A stretch of DNA of 13,018 bases from Goniomonas avonlea (Eukaryota; Cryptophyceae; Goniomonadida; Goniomonadaceae), in NCBI GenBank assembly GCA_003573635.1, contig QUTJ01031578.1, positions 1 to 13,018 of the forward strand, in the 5' to 3' direction. A program made the position numbers and the translations under genes. Position 1 is the first letter of the stretch. Every line of letters begins with the position of its first letter. The notes beneath the pieces were generated by a model. The model worked only from the letters and a program-made list of their open reading frames with translations. It was not told the origin of the DNA and did no database searches. This document shows, in pieces, positions 1 to 7,950 of this stretch.

Positions 1-43
1 GGGGAGAGAAGGGAGAGAGAGTTGACGCCTGTCACGCGCAGGA

Positions 44-1222
44 GTGGCGTCGCTCAGTCTTCGCTCCGGCTCCCTCCCTGTGTCCGTCTTCGGGACCCTG
101 CCCAAGTTTCAGGCCATCAAACTCACGTCGCCCGTCTTTATCCACGCAAGAACGATCATCTCGGTAACGTCGACGCTTGGGTCCTTGCACCTGTTCCACG
201 GCAAGGGTTTCATGTCTGCCTTGGAGTACGGTAGCCGGGTGCTTGACGGGGGCGACAACGGCAACGTCACGATGCTGTCAACAGTCACCGGAGCTGTGCT
301 CCAGATATTGGTGCGTTTCCTGATCATGAACCTCATCCATGGATGGCGTTGGAAATCAGCCTCGGGCCAATCAGTTGGGGAATGGAGGGAGCGCAGACAT
401 GTGTCATACTTGCCTCCCGTCACCGGGATGTTTGCACCAGTCCTTGTCACTGGACTTTCTGACGGGAAAGACAACGTAGAGACTTAGAGCGAACACAACA
501 CGGGACTAGCGCACGACATAAATCCACCCAAGATCCCAATATTCAGCCGAACCCTCCCAAAAATGTACCAACACCTTTGGTCTGCAGGTGCAGCCCGGTG
601 ACGTGATGGTGATTGCGGACGCGTCGTGGGAGGCGCCGCCCCGCCGAGCCGCGCAGGCCTTGTCGCCGTGGTTGATGTTCGGCACCCTGGTGCGGACTGT
701 TCCCAAGACAGGGGGGTGGGAGCACACAGACACTCGTGCGCAGAGAGGGGGGGGGGGGAGAAGAGACAGGAGGGACGGAATGAGGGGGAGCGTGCCTGCC
801 ACCTTGGTTGATTTGGAGCGCTGGTGCTGAGGAGAGAGGGCGAAGGCGAGGGGGGAGAGAGGGAGCGAGCGACAGAGGGAAAGAGGCGGCATCTTTCAAT
901 GTGGCACCGCCAGCGTTGCCATGGTGTGTGTGTGTGTACACACGGTCAGCTCTTCATTTCCTTCACCGCGGCCTTACAGACGCAGCTGCCAATGACCAAC
1001 CCATCGTCCGGTTTCATACAGAAGCTCGTACAGCAGATATTCTGTCGTCCCACACGGAGATCGAGGCCCAACTCGATCCGGTTTCTAGAAGAGGTCCTAC
1101 GTCAATTCACGCCGCCAAAACAGGCGCCGTACGAGACACAGCTGTCAATGACCAACCCCGGAGAGTTGATTGACGTCGGGGTGCTCTGGGAACTCGAGGT
1201 TCGCACGGACGGTGCGTGCTGA
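44..1222 (+). CDS. Possible multi-exon gene fragment, function not recognised
   Basis: I do not recognise this product. Frame 44-475 is open and ends at a phase-0 donor (AAC|GTAGAG, 476). A good acceptor (TTTGGTCTGCAG, ending 587) leads into an open stretch 588-689 (begins VQPGDVMVIADASW). A donor resembling those used elsewhere in the window (GTGCGG, 690) and an acceptor (CCTTACAG, ending 979) lead to 980-1222, which stops at TGA 1220-1222. All three joins are phase 0. The peptide has no motif I can name; the first part has alternating hydrophobic and glycine-rich stretches, and the last contains the repeated words TQLPMTNP and TQLSMTNP. An ORF on the opposite strand (109-474) looks almost equally protein-like, so strand is uncertain for the first 475 bases. 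The gene may be degraded or interrupted by the repeats that follow. Confidence 0.3.
747..758. repeat. 12-base G homopolymer
   Basis: An uninterrupted run of twelve G on the plus strand, flanked by purine-rich sequence. It lies in the candidate intron 690-979. Such runs are prone to length error in sequencing. Confidence 0.9.
978..1158 (+). repeat. Direct repeat pair of 25 bp, 156 bp apart
   Basis: The segments starting at 978 and 1134 match over 25 bases with two differences (core CAATGACCAACCC). The offset of 156 is a multiple of three, so both copies read in the same frame as TQL(P/S)MTNP in the candidate exon 980-1222. This suggests an internal duplication or a diverged repeat unit. Confidence 0.7.
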
Positions 1223-1690
1223 GGCCTTCCTTGCCCCCTCCTCCTCCCCTCCCTCCCTCTCTCCCTCCCTCTCTCTCTCCCCTCCCTCGCCCACTGGGGA
1301 ACGAGGGTCGCACGGACGGTGCCTCCCTCACTCCCTCCGACCCCACTATTCCTCCCTCCTTCTCCCCCACTCGCCCCCTCCTCCTCCCTCTCCCCTCCCT
1401 CCCGCTCTCCCCCTCGCCCACTGGGGAACGAGGTTCGATGGACGGTGCGTGCTGAGGCCTCCCTCCCTCCTCCCTCACTATTCCTCCCTCCCTCTCCGCT
1501 CCCTTGCCCACTCTCTCCCTTTTCCCTCTCCCTCTCCCTCGCCGTGTTCGTGAGTCCTCCGCCGTCACCCTCCACTCCCTGTCCCTCCCTCTCTCCGTAC
1601 CCACCGTCACACCTCCACTCCCTTTCCCTCCCCCCCTCTCAGTATTCGTGAGCCCTTCACCGTCATCCTCCCCTCTCCCTCTCTCTGCGT
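1180..1690. repeat. Pyrimidine-rich minisatellite-like tract
   Basis: The plus strand is almost entirely C and T from about 1222 to 1690 (purine-rich on the minus strand, giving spurious Arg/Glu/Gly-rich ORFs). Embedded in it are diverged copies of a non-pyrimidine block: near 1185-1225, 1289-1321 and 1416-1458, each containing GGAACNNGAGG followed by CGGTGC or GACGGTGCGTGC. The last two are 127 bp apart. A second block (TTCGTGAGTCCTCC type) occurs near 1545 and 1645, about 100 bp apart. The first copy overlaps the end of the candidate exon 980-1222. Confidence 0.75.
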
Positions 1691-2112
1691 CTTACCAGCA
1701 TTACAACGGATCAGGAGTGCGTGTATTATTCTCTTTTTCTCTCTCGATTCATGTTCCCCGCTGCGAAACCTCTCTCGGCTTCTCGGAGTTGTTCGATGGT
1801 AGCCGTATGAGGGTTGCCGCACACTATTGAACTTTGGCTCTGGTTCACACGTTGCAGGTGAGAACGCCGTGGTGTGCGAACCCTATTTGATTAGGGATTG
1901 GAACCTCGACACGACCGGCGTCTAACAACTCGGTTTCATTTCTTGGACACGTCAGTATTATTCCTATTCGCAATGAGACAACTAAGTGTACAGCCGAATG
2001 CATCGTCAACCAGTCGATGTTTGTAAAAAGGCATTTTACAGATTCCTGAACGCACGTCGCAAGGTCATTAGTCTTTTTTTTCGTACCCTGCGATCTCAAT
2101 GCTAGGAGAGGT
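1691..2112. other. No gene seen; downstream region of the SET gene
   Basis: This stretch lies beyond the stop codon of the minus-strand SET gene and probably holds its 3' untranslated region. The ORF on the minus strand (1845-2099) has no recognisable domain and no supported start. No RNA gene was recognised. Confidence 0.5.
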
Positions 2113-2766
2113 TTAGTTTGTGACTGACGTCACTGTATCCGGAGTTCCCGGTGTACCACCCCCCCGTTCCATCTGCAGCCGTTTCTCCCAGCCCACGATA
2201 TGGGAGCGACAGGTTTCGGCGCCACAAGCGCACGGGAAATCGACCCCTTGTTCAACCTACATCGTGAATTAGTCTCAATTGTGTCGGGAACGCTGACGCT
2301 CACCATGTTCCGCTCCGTGCTCTCGTAGTCAAATGAGAGAGGCTCGCCAGGCGGTATATCTCTTTGCGCATGCAAAAACACCGTATAATCGTCTTTGATT
2401 TCGACACGCAAATTGGGATTGCAGCTATGTGCCAGATAATTGTCGAGATCACTGTCCTCGAGGCTCACGGTGAACAAGTCCTCCGCCACCTGCAATCCAG
2501 CATTGAAACCGCGACCGCTGTTGCTCTCAATTTCAGCATGTGAAAGCAGCAGGTTCGGAGGCAAGATCATGGCAACTTCACCCTGAAACGTTGTGAGCGT
2601 GCCTCGCGACCTTCTCATCTCCAAGTACCTTGGGGATCAAGATGCGCGCAACCAAATAGTCACCGAGCTTGTTGTTGGACTCGACCTCGAGCTGCCACTT
2701 TTCGCGAGTGCCTGCGCCCATTGAGAACCCGGAGAGCACAAAAAAGGGTGGGGTGCGAACCTCCAT
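2113..2766 (-). CDS. SET-domain protein lysine methyltransferase-like, three exons
   Basis: Predicted 186-aa protein from exons 2766-2629, 2582-2304 and 2256-2113. It would transfer methyl from S-adenosylmethionine to a lysine of histone or another protein. The introns are 46 nt (2583-2628, GTACTT...TTTCAG) and 47 nt (2257-2303, GTGAGC...GATGTAG), both phase 0. Visible SET features are the N-terminal strand KLGDYLVARILIPKGEV (residues 33-49), YLAHSCNPN (95-103), the IPPGEPLSFDY block (122-132, Y132 the expected catalytic tyrosine) and a post-SET zinc cluster with C148, C150 and C155 (FPCACGAETCR). Splicing the second intron is what joins the SET core to the post-SET motif, which strongly supports the model. 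The usual Asn of the NHSC motif is Ala here (AHSC). ATG 2766 is the first in-frame ATG after an upstream stop. There is no pre-SET domain. Length suggests a minimal free-standing SET protein; substrate unknown. Confidence 0.88.
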
Positions 2767-3380
2767 AATGCGTTTCTGTTCTTGGTCGGGTCTTGGTCTC
2801 CATGCTGACAATCGGCTTCGCCCGCTGGTGCTGAGATTCCTTGAGGGAGGAGGTGTGCTTTAATGACATTACGGAAAAACCAAGAAAAGTCTTCAAACAG
2901 TATTTTCAGTACTTGTTGCAGCCTATTGAAGTTGCCGGTGGTAACGTTAAAATGTTCGTAATTACAAAGTCTGAACACAGCTAACAAGAAAGTAGAGTCA
3001 AATTCGAACTCGGTCACACTCCTCGCTCAGATCTGGATCAAAGGTCGGCCTGACTCAGGTGTGGCTCTTCCGGCGGTGCTTGCTTCCTTGCCGCTGCCTG
3101 CTTTCCTGACCCCCGTCGCAGACCATTTGTTTGTCCCACCACCTCTCCACACAACTGGGACCATTGTTACAGACAAGGGTCAGTGAGGGGGGGGTCGTTC
3201 CTCCTAACGTTAGACTATCGAATTAAGGCTACTGTATGCAGTTCCTAGCTAGGTAACTTAATGATCTCTCTCTCTCTTATATCGCGGGTTGCCATCTCGC
3301 TAGCCACTTCGTTAGTCGAAACGTCACGTAGGGCACGTGGCGTGTTTCCCCCTACCCAATTCAAACAAATGCAGCGGTGT
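2767..3380. other. No gene seen; region upstream of the SET gene
   Basis: This region is between the SET start and the microsatellite near the viperin 3' end. A minus-strand ORF reaching 3017 is open from a stop at about 3030 but begins only with GTG and matches nothing I recognise; it probably covers the 5' untranslated region or promoter of the SET gene. A 10-bp palindrome (CCTAGCTAGG, about 3244-3253) and a short CT run (about 3265-3278) are present. Confidence 0.45.
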
Positions 3381-3382
3381 GA

Positions 3383-3417
<35 letters not shown>

Positions 3418-3480
3418 CGAGTGAGTGAGAGAGAGTGCGTGTGTGTGTGAGAGAGAGTCACTGTGTGTGTGAGTGAGAGG
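3381..3480. repeat. Compound CT/GT/GA microsatellite
   Basis: About ten CT units run directly into about eight GT units, followed by interrupted GA and GT runs to about 3480. It lies 150-250 bp downstream of the viperin stop codon, in non-coding DNA. The interval 3481-3632 holds nothing recognisable. Confidence 0.95.
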
Positions 3481-3632
3481 CCAGTCACAGCAATTCATTT
3501 TTATTGTACGCATATCATTCTTATTTCCAAAACGCAAGTCATGCCGTACGCTGTCGAATCTATGCCACACGGTATCAGTCTGCGTCGAGGTTTTCATAGC
3601 GGCCCGGCCGGTGCATAACTAGTGAATTCAAA

Positions 3633-4557
3633 TTAGTGAATACTGGCCCCACGCACTGCGACCATCCCGGTGTCAGCCAGGGGCAGCTCTTCTTCCCTTG
3701 GGCGATGCCAGTCATAGACACCGCCACGAGCTTCGAAGCTCACCTGGTCGAAGCCAGCCTGGCGGAGGGCGCACTCAACACCCACGGAGAGGATAGATTC
3801 ACTCGGCTGCTTCCCTCCACTCGAACAGTCCAGGAATCGCAGCTCCTCGTCTAGAAGCAGATACGAGTTTTGCATAACCTCGTTGGGCTCGGGGATCAGC
3901 TGGGGACATGAGGAGTGGCGGTCGATGAATGAGTCGTACTTGGCCCGATCAATCAGCAACGGGCGTGCGTCTTTGAGTTCACCAGGGCCACCTGAGTTCT
4001 CACCCTCCAGAAGAAGGACTTGGAACGCCTTCCACCGAACCGGGTCCAATTTTCGCACCTGCTCGACCATATCCTCCTCGTAGTTTAGCGAACACACAAC
4101 GGTGTTCATCTTGAACATAATGTTGTGCTGCGCACACAGCTCGCGCACCCTCAAAACTCGCTCAGCGTGTCGATTGTTGGCGTCACCTCCGCGCCCAATT
4201 GCTGCGTTCGTTGCCGGAACGAATGAATCAATCGACACACCGAGGACATCCACGAAGCGTCCGTACTCCCGCATCCACTTCTCGCGCACAAGAGAGCCGT
4301 TGCTGATTATGCTCACGGCAAGGCCAAGGTCATGGCTCGCCTTCACCAGCGTCCCCAAGGTTGCCGGGAACATGAACGGCTCGCCACCTGCAAAGTTAAT
4401 CTTCTCGCAGCCTGCATCCTTCAACAAGCGCAGCCCCAGGACCGCGGACTCAACTTGTAGCTTTGTGTGGTTCTTCTGTATGGAAACAGAACTTGCACGC
4501 GTAGTTGCATTTTCGGGAGAAGAAGTAGTTCACGGACTGGGGAATGAAGCGAGCCAT
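3633..4557 (-). CDS. RSAD2-like: Viperin-like radical SAM enzyme (ddhNTP synthase), frame broken
   Basis: Viperins use a [4Fe-4S] cluster and SAM to dehydrate CTP (other NTPs in microbes) to 3'-deoxy-3',4'-didehydro-NTP, a chain terminator of viral polymerases. Seen here: ATG 4557, then PQSVNYFFSRKCNYACKFCF with the cluster cysteines C17, C21, C24 (CxxxCxxC), then INFAGGEPF, SIISNGSLVREKW, SIDSF, IGRG, FKMNTVV, NYEEDM, RWKAFQVLLLEGEN and SILSVGVE, all colinear with animal viperin. Stop is TAA 3635-3633. Total about 307 codons, close to the catalytic part of viperins, without the animal N-terminal amphipathic membrane helix. Oddity: the frame holding the cysteines meets TGA at 4452-4450, while everything from residue 28 on is in the frame reached by skipping one base near 4476; alignment to human viperin stays essentially ungapped there, so an intron cannot explain it. 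No introns are seen, unlike every neighbour. It is either a sequence error, a recent pseudogene, or a +1 frameshift. Confidence 0.92.
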
Positions 4558-4927
4558 TCGGAGTGAATTTCAGAGCGCCCTTCAAGCGGCCCTTGAACGA
4601 TTTTTTGGCGGCAACATTCAGATAAGGAGTGAGATACCGTGAAAGCCCAAATTTGGGCCTTTTTGGCCACATTTTAAATTTGGACCGAGCCTCAGATTTG
4701 ACTCAAAAGGGAAAATCAACCCCGAAATTGGGCCCGCTGAACTTTGTCATTTTCCACAAAACGACTGCAGAAAATGGGGCTAATCAACTTTAATCAAGTG
4801 TCTACCGGTTTGATTCTCATACCATTTTTCATCTCACACACGCAGCTAGAGTCCGTTACTGAAGGCCCTGACAGTGTCCACACGGTGTCGAACACCGAAA
4901 TTAAACGCGGAGTCCCTGGTCATGCAG
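4558..4927 (-). promoter_or_regulatory. Candidate viperin upstream regulatory region
   Basis: The 370-bp interval lies between the viperin ATG (4557) and the RING gene stop (4928). It contains a perfect 14-bp palindrome GCCCAAATTTGGGC at 4645-4658, about 90 bp upstream of the viperin ATG, and two related sequences downstream on the plus strand: AAATTTGGACC at about 4676-4686 and GAAATTGGGCCC at about 4724-4735. It is more A/T-rich than the surroundings. A short minus ORF (4421-4672) overlaps it without known homology. Promoter function is inferred from position and repetition only. Confidence 0.4.
4645..4658. repeat. 14-bp perfect palindrome upstream of viperin
   Basis: GCCCAAATTTGGGC reads identically on both strands. 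Such symmetry is compatible with a homodimeric transcription-factor site. Two imperfect relatives occur within the next 80 bp. Confidence 0.6.
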
Positions 4928-6827
4928 TTAGGCCCACGCACTGCCACCAGGTGCTTGAGGAGGCAGCGCAGCCGCAGTTGCAGTTGCATGTGCCACAGTG
5001 GCTTGACTTGGACCACGACAAACTGCAGCAGTGCCGACTCGTGGCACGGCGGGCGCTGCCGCACGGTGCGAGGGTGCAAGCCCTCGAGGGCCGGAGTCAA
5101 GGCGTTGAGGACCGACTCCGGCAAGGCGTTGAGGATCAACCCCGGCAAGGCGTTGAGGACCGAGGCTTGCACCGGACGGCACGGGTCCGAATATCCTGAT
5201 TGGCTGCGCTGCTGGTATCCAAGGGGCTGAGAGGTCAGCAGCACTCCCAGTTGGAGCCGCAGACGGGAGTGTGGCAGTCGATGACGACGGAGGCCCAGAG
5301 TGGTGTGGTGGCGGGGCGATTGCATGCGGCGGGGCCGCGGCTGCCGGTGCGCCTGGTGGGGGCAGTGGCGCCTTGGGCGGGGTGCTGACGAGCGACACTG
5401 GGTGCACAGCCTGCCGCAGAACGTCGCCGATGTTCTTGACAACAAGGTTGCGCCGCGGCTCACTCACAGCCGTGAACGCCCTGGAGACGGAGTGAGAACA
5501 GGCGAACAGGTGCACAGCCAGCAGGACAACGAGAGCAGGCGCACAGACGCCAGGTCAAGAACGAGAACAGAAGGAGAGGAGCGCAGACACCAGGTCTTTG
5601 CAGCTGGACAAGAACGAAGAACGGCCTTTTAGTTCATAAGCACAGACAAGGGTTATTGACAAACACACACCCACACACACGCACAAGGGAGCCTAGGGTT
5701 GTCCAAAGGGTCATTTCGTTGACAAGGGACATGCGCAGCCAGAGCACAGGCAGCCGTTGGACATGCACAGGGACAGTACAAGAGGCTGCGCACCTACAAA
5801 GGGGGCAGTCCAGGCCCATTCCCGCTCGCCCTGAAACATTTGTTTGGGCGGCAGGCTGAGACGAGGATTGTTGCCTGGCGTTACGGAGCGCAGACAAGGC
5901 TGGAGCAGGGGAGTACACGGCGCGCCTCGCCGTTCCTTGTCTTGTTCCTTCTTCAAGCCCGTTCACATCATCACCAGCAGGATCACCATTGCTTAGTCGT
6001 CGTGTGTGGGGTTGCATGCGTGGTGGCTGTTGCGGTTGCGGAGGCTGTGAAGGACAATGTATCTCGCGACCCTCGCGGAGCAGGCACAGTGTGCATGAAG
6101 AGCAAAGAGTGTGCCCGCAGGTGAGGACGAGCGGCTCAGAACACACATTGGTGCACACCGGACACCTTAGCTCATCTCGGATTTCCGATAATGCCTTGGT
6201 CACCTGTTGCGAGTTGTGGGCGATGAAACATGACTCGAGCGAACCTGTTGTAAGCGAGACGCAGCTTCTCCAACGACTTGTGCCATTGAGAGTTCGTTAG
6301 TCGCAGGCGCAGTCAAAGCACAGGGCTGACTTTGTTTCAACGCTGCAACCTGTGTCTGTATTGACGAATCGATCCGCACTTGCAGTTGCTGCGAACGTAG
6401 TATGAATAGCCATCATCGACTGGCAAGAGCTACCTGGAGGGAGTCATTGTGTTTTTTAAGAGCCCGCTTGTGACAAGCCAGCTTACGAATGAGGGGAGAA
6501 ACCCTCTCGTTCGGAATGCGCTCATCATGTCTCTGATTTCCTTGTTCAACATGTCCCTCTGGCGCAACGAAAACGGTGTGGCAGAAATGAAAATCGACAG
6601 GAAGCACAGGGATCCTTTGTGCATACTGCGAGCGAGACATCAGACAAGGAAAGAAAATACCAAAATGCTACCTTGCAAACATCAACGTATTCGGTGTACT
6701 GGCACCCTGCAGCGATTTGCCCAATTAAGAAACAGATGTCGCGAACAGGATATTGAGAATCACCCCCGGAGCCCGCATGAGCCGTCTCAACATCAAGTTC
6801 TCGTGGCGCCTGCATCAGATGGAACAT
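4928..6827 (-). CDS. Coiled-coil RING-HC protein, probable E3 ubiquitin ligase, multi-exon
   Basis: RING-HC proteins recruit a ubiquitin-charged E2 and pass ubiquitin to targets. Supported exons: 6706-6672, 6625-6434, 6388-6245, 6203-5794 and 5480-4928, joined through introns of 46, 45, 41 and 313 nt; a first exon 6827-6764 (57-nt intron) is tentative. Order of parts: unrecognised N-terminus; charged helical, probably coiled-coil region (6520-6210); RING with CPVC, CGHTLCSSC and CPLCR (6165-5794); the typical post-RING segment NLVVKNIGDVLRQ (about 5445-5407) reached only by splicing CPLC(AG|G) over the 313-nt intron; then a Pro/Ala-rich tail with 8-residue repeats to TAA 4928-4930. Between the sixth and seventh zinc ligands lie 95 residues unless a 240-nt in-frame segment (6070-5831, GTCGCG...TTTCAG) is removed, giving a standard 15-residue spacing. 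Product about 385 aa (spliced) or 465 aa (retained). No B-box or SPRY is recognisable, so it is TRIM-like only in its RING. Confidence 0.78.
5101..5172 (-). repeat. Three tandem 24-bp units in the RING gene tail
   Basis: Units at 5101-5124, 5125-5148 and 5149-5172 each begin GGCGTTGAGGA. On the minus strand in the RING gene frame they encode repeats of the type PQRLAGV(D/G). The unit length is a multiple of three, so the reading frame is kept. The third unit is diverged in its second half. Confidence 0.85.
5831..6070 (-). other. In-frame removable segment (intron or retained exitron) in the RING
   Basis: The 240-nt segment begins GTCGCG after CTCCGCGAGG and ends TTTCAG. It has no in-frame stop and is exactly 80 codons, Pro/Gln/Ser-rich and low complexity. 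Removing it leaves a normal RING spacing between the sixth cysteine and CPLC; keeping it splits the zinc-binding fold with an unstructured loop. The donor is weak. Confidence 0.5.
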
Positions 6828-6938
6828 GCAGTCGACGCACGTATTGAAACCGGTGGCATGACTCCCAAATCGGATCAGGGGACAGGGGTGACAGTGACCG
6901 AAATCGGACCATGGTCACCATCTTCGTTTCCACTACTG

Positions 6939-6952
6939 TACCGGTACCGGTA
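6939..6952. promoter_or_regulatory. 14-bp palindrome in the divergent RING/Cbp3 spacer
   Basis: TACCGGTACCGGTA is a perfect palindrome, 58 bp upstream of the Cbp3 ATG at 7010 and about 110 bp upstream of the tentative RING start at 6827. The same short spacer must hold both promoters. Function is inferred from symmetry and position. Confidence 0.35.
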
Positions 6953-7009
6953 TCGGGATACTAGTACGAGTAACACGCTGCTGCCGTGTATGAGAAGAAA
7001 GAGCACGCG

Positions 7010-7950
7010 ATGCTGCGTTCCGCGATCCGTGTCGACATTGCTCGCGCTGGGCGCCTTTTGCAAGCTCCCATTCGTACACAGGCGTCAAATTCAGGGAATG
7101 GTTCTAGTGATCCTCCAAAAGCTCGGTTTGAGGTACCAATCATACCTCTGGAGGGGCCACCGGCAGACTGGCCACTGTGGAAACGGGTTGTGTTGACAGC
7201 AATGGGTGTCAATAGTCGCGAGAGCAGGGCGATTCGGGCCGCAGATCCTCTTTATAAGATGCTGACTGAGACTTGGAAGCAACCCGAGTTCTTAAAATGT
7301 ACGCCGGATCTTGCAGGCCGCAGATTTTGAGCTCGTCCGCAGATTGCCACGAGGAGAACACGTTCCCCTTTCAGTTTCAACTTCAAACTCTCCACATGTG
7401 GCTGATAATCTCTCGTCTGCGCCATGAGGGTAAATTTGGCAGAGCCATTTCTCAGGAGGTGTTCGACACCCTGTTTGAAGAATTGGAAACCGTGATCAAG
7501 GAGCTCGGGGTGCGCGAGCGCGTGGTTCGTGATCGGACGCTATATAACAGCTTCGCAGGTGTCAGGAATGAACAAAAACAAAGAAATTGACAACTTGAAC
7601 AAGATGTTTTATGGCTCCTGCCGCGCATACGACGCAGCTCTGCACTCCGATGCTCTGCTTGCCTCAGCGCTCTGGAGGTAATTTGGTTTCGTCACAACAA
7701 CACCTGAAGTTCATTTGCAGAAACATGTTCCAAGGCAAAGGAAACGCTGCCGATCTTTTCCAGATGGTAAATCCTTGCAAATCACCTGTGTTCAAATTCC
7801 AACTGAGAACAGGTTGGGTACCTGCGCCGAGAACACAATCGCGTGTCAAGCACCTCCTTCTCCGACTTCATCAATTGCCGTTGGTCTTTTGGCCCACCTC
7901 CGCCCATTGCAGAAACAAACTCGAAAGCCGGCAAGTCAAAGCAGAAATGA
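7010..7950 (+). CDS. UQCC1/CBP3-like: Ubiquinol-cytochrome c reductase assembly chaperone (UQCC1/Cbp3 family)
   Basis: Cbp3 binds newly made cytochrome b at the mitochondrial ribosome with Cbp6 and hands it into complex III. Exons 7010-7298, 7343-7509, 7559-7677, 7721-7766 and 7813-7950 give 252 aa, with introns of 44, 49, 43 and 46 nt. The start MLRSAIRVDIARAGRLLQ is an arginine-rich, acid-poor amphipathic mitochondrial presequence (D9 is the only acid). Family features follow: ADPLYKMLTETWKQPEFLKY (about residues 78-97), FQLQTLHMWLIISRLRHEGK (108-127), FDTLFEELETVIKELGV (137-153), FYGSCRAYDAAL (169-180) and LLASALWRNMF (185-195). The second intron (GGG|GTGCGC...TTCGCAG|GTG) restores exactly the family spacing between ELGV and FYG, and the fourth joins DLFQM to VGYLRREH. 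The C-terminus is short and Lys-rich. An upstream GTG at 6986 is in frame, but ATG 7010 fits the targeting peptide. This is a housekeeping gene with no functional link to its neighbours. Confidence 0.92.

Noticed and set aside
1102-1610. Long minus-strand ORFs rich in Arg, Glu and Gly
   Set aside because: They are translations of the pyrimidine-rich minisatellite in several frames at once, with no domain and no sensible start.
2637-3017. Minus-strand ORF upstream of the SET exon as an extra N-terminal exon
   Set aside because: It starts only with GTG, is in a different frame, and I found no convincing donor/acceptor pair joining it to the SET frame.
3381-3480. CRISPR-like or regulatory repeat
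   Set aside because: It is a plain dinucleotide microsatellite without spacers or unit structure.
3601-3650. GGCCCGGCCGG...ACTAGTGAATTC resembles a cloning-vector polylinker
   Set aside because: Only a short run of restriction-site-like words matches, the flanks are genomic in character, and viperin coding sequence runs right up to its stop codon inside this stretch.
4744-5230. Plus-strand ORFs opposite the RING gene tail
   Set aside because: They arise from the 24-bp repeat and GC-rich tail; the minus frame is supported by splicing to the RING and the post-RING motif.
7559-7600. Apparent +1 frameshift in the Cbp3 gene between SFAG and MNKNKE
   Set aside because: A 49-nt GT-AG intron (7510-7558) removes the problem and restores the exact family spacing, so no frameshift is needed.
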